In this document: one piece after another, positions 3,668 to 6,211 of the stretch | Layout of the letters: each line of letters opens with the position of its first letter | How positions within the stretch are numbered: the stretch's first letter is position 1 | Origin: Pseudomonadota bacterium | Lineage (GTDB): Bacteria; Pseudomonadota; Alphaproteobacteria; Rhizobiales; Hyphomicrobiaceae | Assembly (NCBI GenBank): GCA_023390485.1 | Contig: JAEWCT010000292.1 | Span: forward strand, 1 to 6,211 | DNA length: 6,211 bases | Direction: 5' to 3' | Program-made: the position numbers and the translations under genes | Notes under the pieces: model-generated | Database searches by the model: none | What the model saw: only the letters and a program-made list of their open reading frames with translations | Told to the model about the DNA's origin: nothing

Positions 3668-6211
3668 TGCGCATCAATATTTCCGCCTGGTCGATACGCC
3701 GGCCCGTCCCATCGATCGTGCTCTTCGCGGTGCTGATGCTGCTCGGCACGCTGAGCTTCAAATCGCTGCCTGTCACGCGCTTTCCCAACATCGACATTCC
3801 GATCGTGTCGGTAAAGGTCACGCAATCGGGTGCGGCACCCGCGGAACTCGAGACGCAGGTGACGAAGGTCATCGAAGACGTCGTCGCCAATATAACCGGC
3901 GTCAAGCATATCACCTCGACGCTGACGGACGGCATGTCGGTCACATTGCTGGAGTTCAGGCTCGAGACGAATACCGACCGGGCGTTGAACGATGTCCGAG
4001 ATGCCATAGCGAAAATTCGCGCCGATCTTCCGCGCACGATCGACGAACCCGTCATCGAACGCATCGATGTCGAAGGACAGGCTATACTATCATTTGCGGC
4101 GACATCGCCGGCTATGACGCTCGAAGAGCTTTCGTGGCATGTCGATGACGTCATCAAACGCAAGCTACAGGCGACGAAGGGCGTCGGCCGCGTCGAGCGC
4201 TATGGCGGCGTCGATAGAGAAATTCGCATCAATCTCGATCCCGACAAGCTTCTTGCCTACGGCATCACCGCTGCGCAGGTGAACGGTCAGGTGCGCGCGA
4301 CCAACGTCGATCTCGGGTCGGGACGCGGCGAAGTCGGCAGCCAGGAACAGGCAATCCGCACGCTTGCCGGTGCGCGCCAAGTCGAGGCCCTGTCGGACGC
4401 AAAGATCATTCTCAACGGCGGTCGCGAAGTGCGGCTCAAGGATCTCGGCCGCGTCATCGACGATGCCAGCGAGCAGCGATCTTTCGGGCGCCTCAATGGT
4501 CAACCCGTCGTTTCGTTCTCGGTCTTCCGCACCAAGGGTACCAGCGATCTTTCGGTCTCGGATGCCGTCAACGCTTCACTCAAAAGCCTCGAAGCCGAAT
4601 ATCCCGACGTTCAACTGACGAAGATCGACGACGCCGTTGCCTACACGCGCGGCAACTATGTCGCGGCGATGGAAACGCTGATCGAGGGCGCCGTGCTGGC
4701 GGTGCTCGTCGTTTTTGTCTTCCTGCGCAATTGGCGCGCGACAGCCATTTCGGCGATTGCGCTGCCTCTGGCGGCAATTCCGACGTTTTGGGCGATGAGC
4801 GCGCTCGGATTTTCGCTCAATCTCGTCAGCCTGCTCGGCATCACGCTCGCAACCGGCATTCTCGTCGATGACGCGATCGTCGAAATCGAGAACATCGTGC
4901 GCCATATGCACATGGGGAAATCTCCCTATCGCGCTGCGCTCGAAGCAGCCGACGAGATTGGTCTCGCCGTCATCGCCATCACGCTGACGATTGTCGCGAT
5001 TTTCGCGCCAGTGTCGTTCATGGGTGGGATCGCCGGCCAGTACTTCAAGCAATTCGGCATGACCGTCGCGGTCGCGGTGCTCGTGTCGCTCTTGGTTGCG
5101 CGTCTCATAACGCCGATGATGGCGGCCTATCTGTTGCGCCCCATTCCGGAGAAGCCGCATACTGACGGCCCGATCATGCGCTTTTACACGAAGTTCCTCG
5201 CAACGACGTTGCGCTGGCGCTATCTGACGCTGATTTCGGGCGTCGCGCTTTTCTCCGCATCGATCTACATGACGACACTGCTTCCGACCGGCTTTTTGCC
5301 GGACGAAGATACGTCTCGCGTCGTTGTGTCGGTGGAATTGCCGCCGGGTACGCAGCTCGACGAAACGCGGGGGAAGACCGATCAGCTCGTCAAGTCGCTG
5401 CGAACGATTCCGGAGGTCACGCAGGTGTTCGTTCTGGGCGGCACGAGTCCAACCGGGCAGCTCGAGGTTCGCCGGGCGGCGCTTTACGTGAAGCTCGTGC
5501 CAAAAACACAGCGCAAGCTCACGCAAAAGCAGCTGAAGTCCATCATCGCAGCAAAGATTTCCGACATCCCCGATACGCGCGCCTGGTACGTCAACGAGCG
5601 CGGCGAGCGCGAGCTTTCGTTCTCGATGCTGTCGCGGAGCGGTGAGGATCTCAATGCTGCGATCGGCAAGCTCGAAACGGCATTGCGCAGCGTTCCGGGT
5701 TTCCGCAACGTCGCAGCGTCCGGTTCGACGGAGCGTCCGGAGATCCGCATCGTTCCGCGCCTCGATGTTGCGGCACGCCTCGGCGTCTCGCCAGATCAGA
5801 TCGCGGAAGCCATTCGCGTTGCGACGATCGGGGATGCGGGATTCAACCTCGCGAAGTTCACGGTCGGCGACCGGCAAATTCCGATCCGTGTGCAGCTCGA
5901 AGAGAGCATGCGGTCGGATCTCAAGCAGATCGAGCAATTGCGACTGACGAACGCCGCCGGCAAGGCGATCCCGTTAACGGCCGTTGCGACTGTCGAATTC
6001 GGACGCGGTCCGGCGTCCGTCGAGCGCTTCGATCGCTTGCGGCGGGCGGTCATCGGCGTCGATCTCGATCGCGGCGTGGCGTTGGGCACGGCGCGCGAAA
6101 AGTTTCTCGATGTCGTTCAGGGGCTGAACCTGCCCGCATCGGTGACATTGCAGCCGTCCGGCGACGCGGAGGTTCAGGACGAAGTCGCGGATGGGTTCAT
6201 CACGGCGATGG
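3667..6211 (+). CDS. RND multidrug efflux pump, HAE-1 type permease subunit, 3' end outside window
   Basis: The frame runs open from ATG 3667 to the right edge: 848 codons of an expected 1,020-1,070. It is an inner-membrane, proton-driven antiporter of the AcrB/MexB/MdtBC superfamily. The visible order is: a first transmembrane helix (about 13-32), the first periplasmic porter region with F-P-N-I-D-I-P at 40-46, TM2 (337-357), TM3 (359-381), TM4 (391-411), TM5 (434-455), TM6 (464-490), TM7 (520-543), L-P-T-G-F-L-P-D-E-D opening the second periplasmic loop, and that loop almost to TM8. TM4 carries L-V-D-D-A-I-V-E-I-E-N, whose Asp401 and Asp402 match the proton-relay pair of AcrB (Asp407/408). 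This marks an HAE-1 drug/amphiphile pump rather than a metal pump of the CusA type. The TM10 lysine that completes the relay lies beyond the edge. GAGG at 3656-3659, seven bases before ATG, is a good ribosome binding site inside the adaptor gene, and stop and start overlap as TAATG. No frameshift or internal stop was found. Confidence 0.96.
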   Translation, partial: MRINISAWSIRRPVPSIVLFAVLMLLGTLSFKSLPVTRFPNIDIPIVSVKVTQSGAAPAELETQVTKVIEDVVANITGVKHITSTLTDGMSVTLLEFRLETNTDRALNDVRDAIAKIRADLPRTIDEPVIERIDVEGQAILSFAATSPAMTLEELSWHVDDVIKRKLQATKGVGRVERYGGVDREIRINLDPDKLLAYGITAAQVNGQVRATNVDLGSGRGEVGSQEQAIRTLAGARQVEALSDAKIILNGGREVRLKDLGRVIDDASEQRSFGRLNGQPVVSFSVFRTKGTSDLSVSDAVNASLKSLEAEYPDVQLTKIDDAVAYTRGNYVAAMETLIEGAVLAVLVVFVFLRNWRATAISAIALPLAAIPTFWAMSALGFSLNLVSLLGITLATGILVDDAIVEIENIVRHMHMGKSPYRAALEAADEIGLAVIAITLTIVAIFAPVSFMGGIAGQYFKQFGMTVAVAVLVSLLVARLITPMMAAYLLRPIPEKPHTDGPIMRFYTKFLATTLRWRYLTLISGVALFSASIYMTTLLPTGFLPDEDTSRVVVSVELPPGTQLDETRGKTDQLVKSLRTIPEVTQVFVLGGTSPTGQLEVRRAALYVKLVPKTQRKLTQKQLKSIIAAKISDIPDTRAWYVNERGERELSFSMLSRSGEDLNAAIGKLETALRSVPGFRNVAASGSTERPEIRIVPRLDVAARLGVSPDQIAEAIRVATIGDAGFNLAKFTVGDRQIPIRVQLEESMRSDLKQIEQLRLTNAAGKAIPLTAVATVEFGRGPASVERFDRLRRAVIGVDLDRGVALGTAREKFLDVVQGLNLPASVTLQPSGDAEVQDEVADGFITAM

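Noticed and set aside
4576..5937. Long open frame of 453 codons on the - strand
   Set aside because: It lies entirely antisense to the RND pump gene. Its translation is rich in Arg, Asp, His and Asn with no family motif, the usual shadow of a GC-rich gene with biased codons.
1..6211. CRISPR arrays, tRNA or rRNA genes, insertion sequences, attachment sites
   Set aside because: No regularly spaced repeats, no T-loop consensus with acceptor stem, no transposase motif and no terminal inverted repeats with target duplications were seen on either strand.

Overview
The window looks like chromosomal DNA from an alphaproteobacterium, probably of the order Hyphomicrobiales (Rhizobiales). Three things suggest this: a BcsS-type outer-membrane protein of cellulose biosynthesis, a family I know mainly from that order; moderately high GC with a C/G-rich third codon position; and weak Shine-Dalgarno sites. 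A methylotroph or Beijerinckiaceae/Methylocystaceae-like host would fit, but that is a guess.

Layout. Every supported gene is on the + strand. Left block (2-1165): the 3' part of a bcsS-like gene, whose start lies left of the window, then a gene for a 103-residue secreted protein with four cysteines. Middle block (1166-1784): about 620 bases without a convincing protein gene. It holds a compact series of RNA hairpins (1444-1590) ending in a very strong Rho-independent terminator, which I read as a candidate small RNA. It also holds the upstream region of the next operon, with short repeated motifs that could be an operator. Right block (1785-6211): a tightly coupled three-gene efflux operon of a TetR/AcrR repressor, a membrane-fusion (periplasmic adaptor) protein and an RND inner-membrane pump of the HAE-1 type. 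The pump gene is cut by the right edge after 848 codons.

How it works together. The repressor gene overlaps the adaptor gene by four bases (ATGA), and the adaptor gene overlaps the pump gene by one base (TAATG). The three are therefore almost certainly one transcript with coupled translation. The expected model is that TetR represses its own operon until a ligand binds, after which adaptor and pump form a tripartite exporter with an outer-membrane channel. No channel gene is visible here. The left block is unrelated in function: BcsS belongs to cellulose export or its surface assembly, and the small secreted protein has no known role.

Most novel signal. The least explained element is the hairpin series at 1444-1590. 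Three stems and a terminator with a T6 tract lie in a gene-free stretch, with the terminator ending 425 bases past the nearest upstream stop codon. The protein genes are recognisable families, and I see no evidence of a new defence, mobile or CRISPR system.
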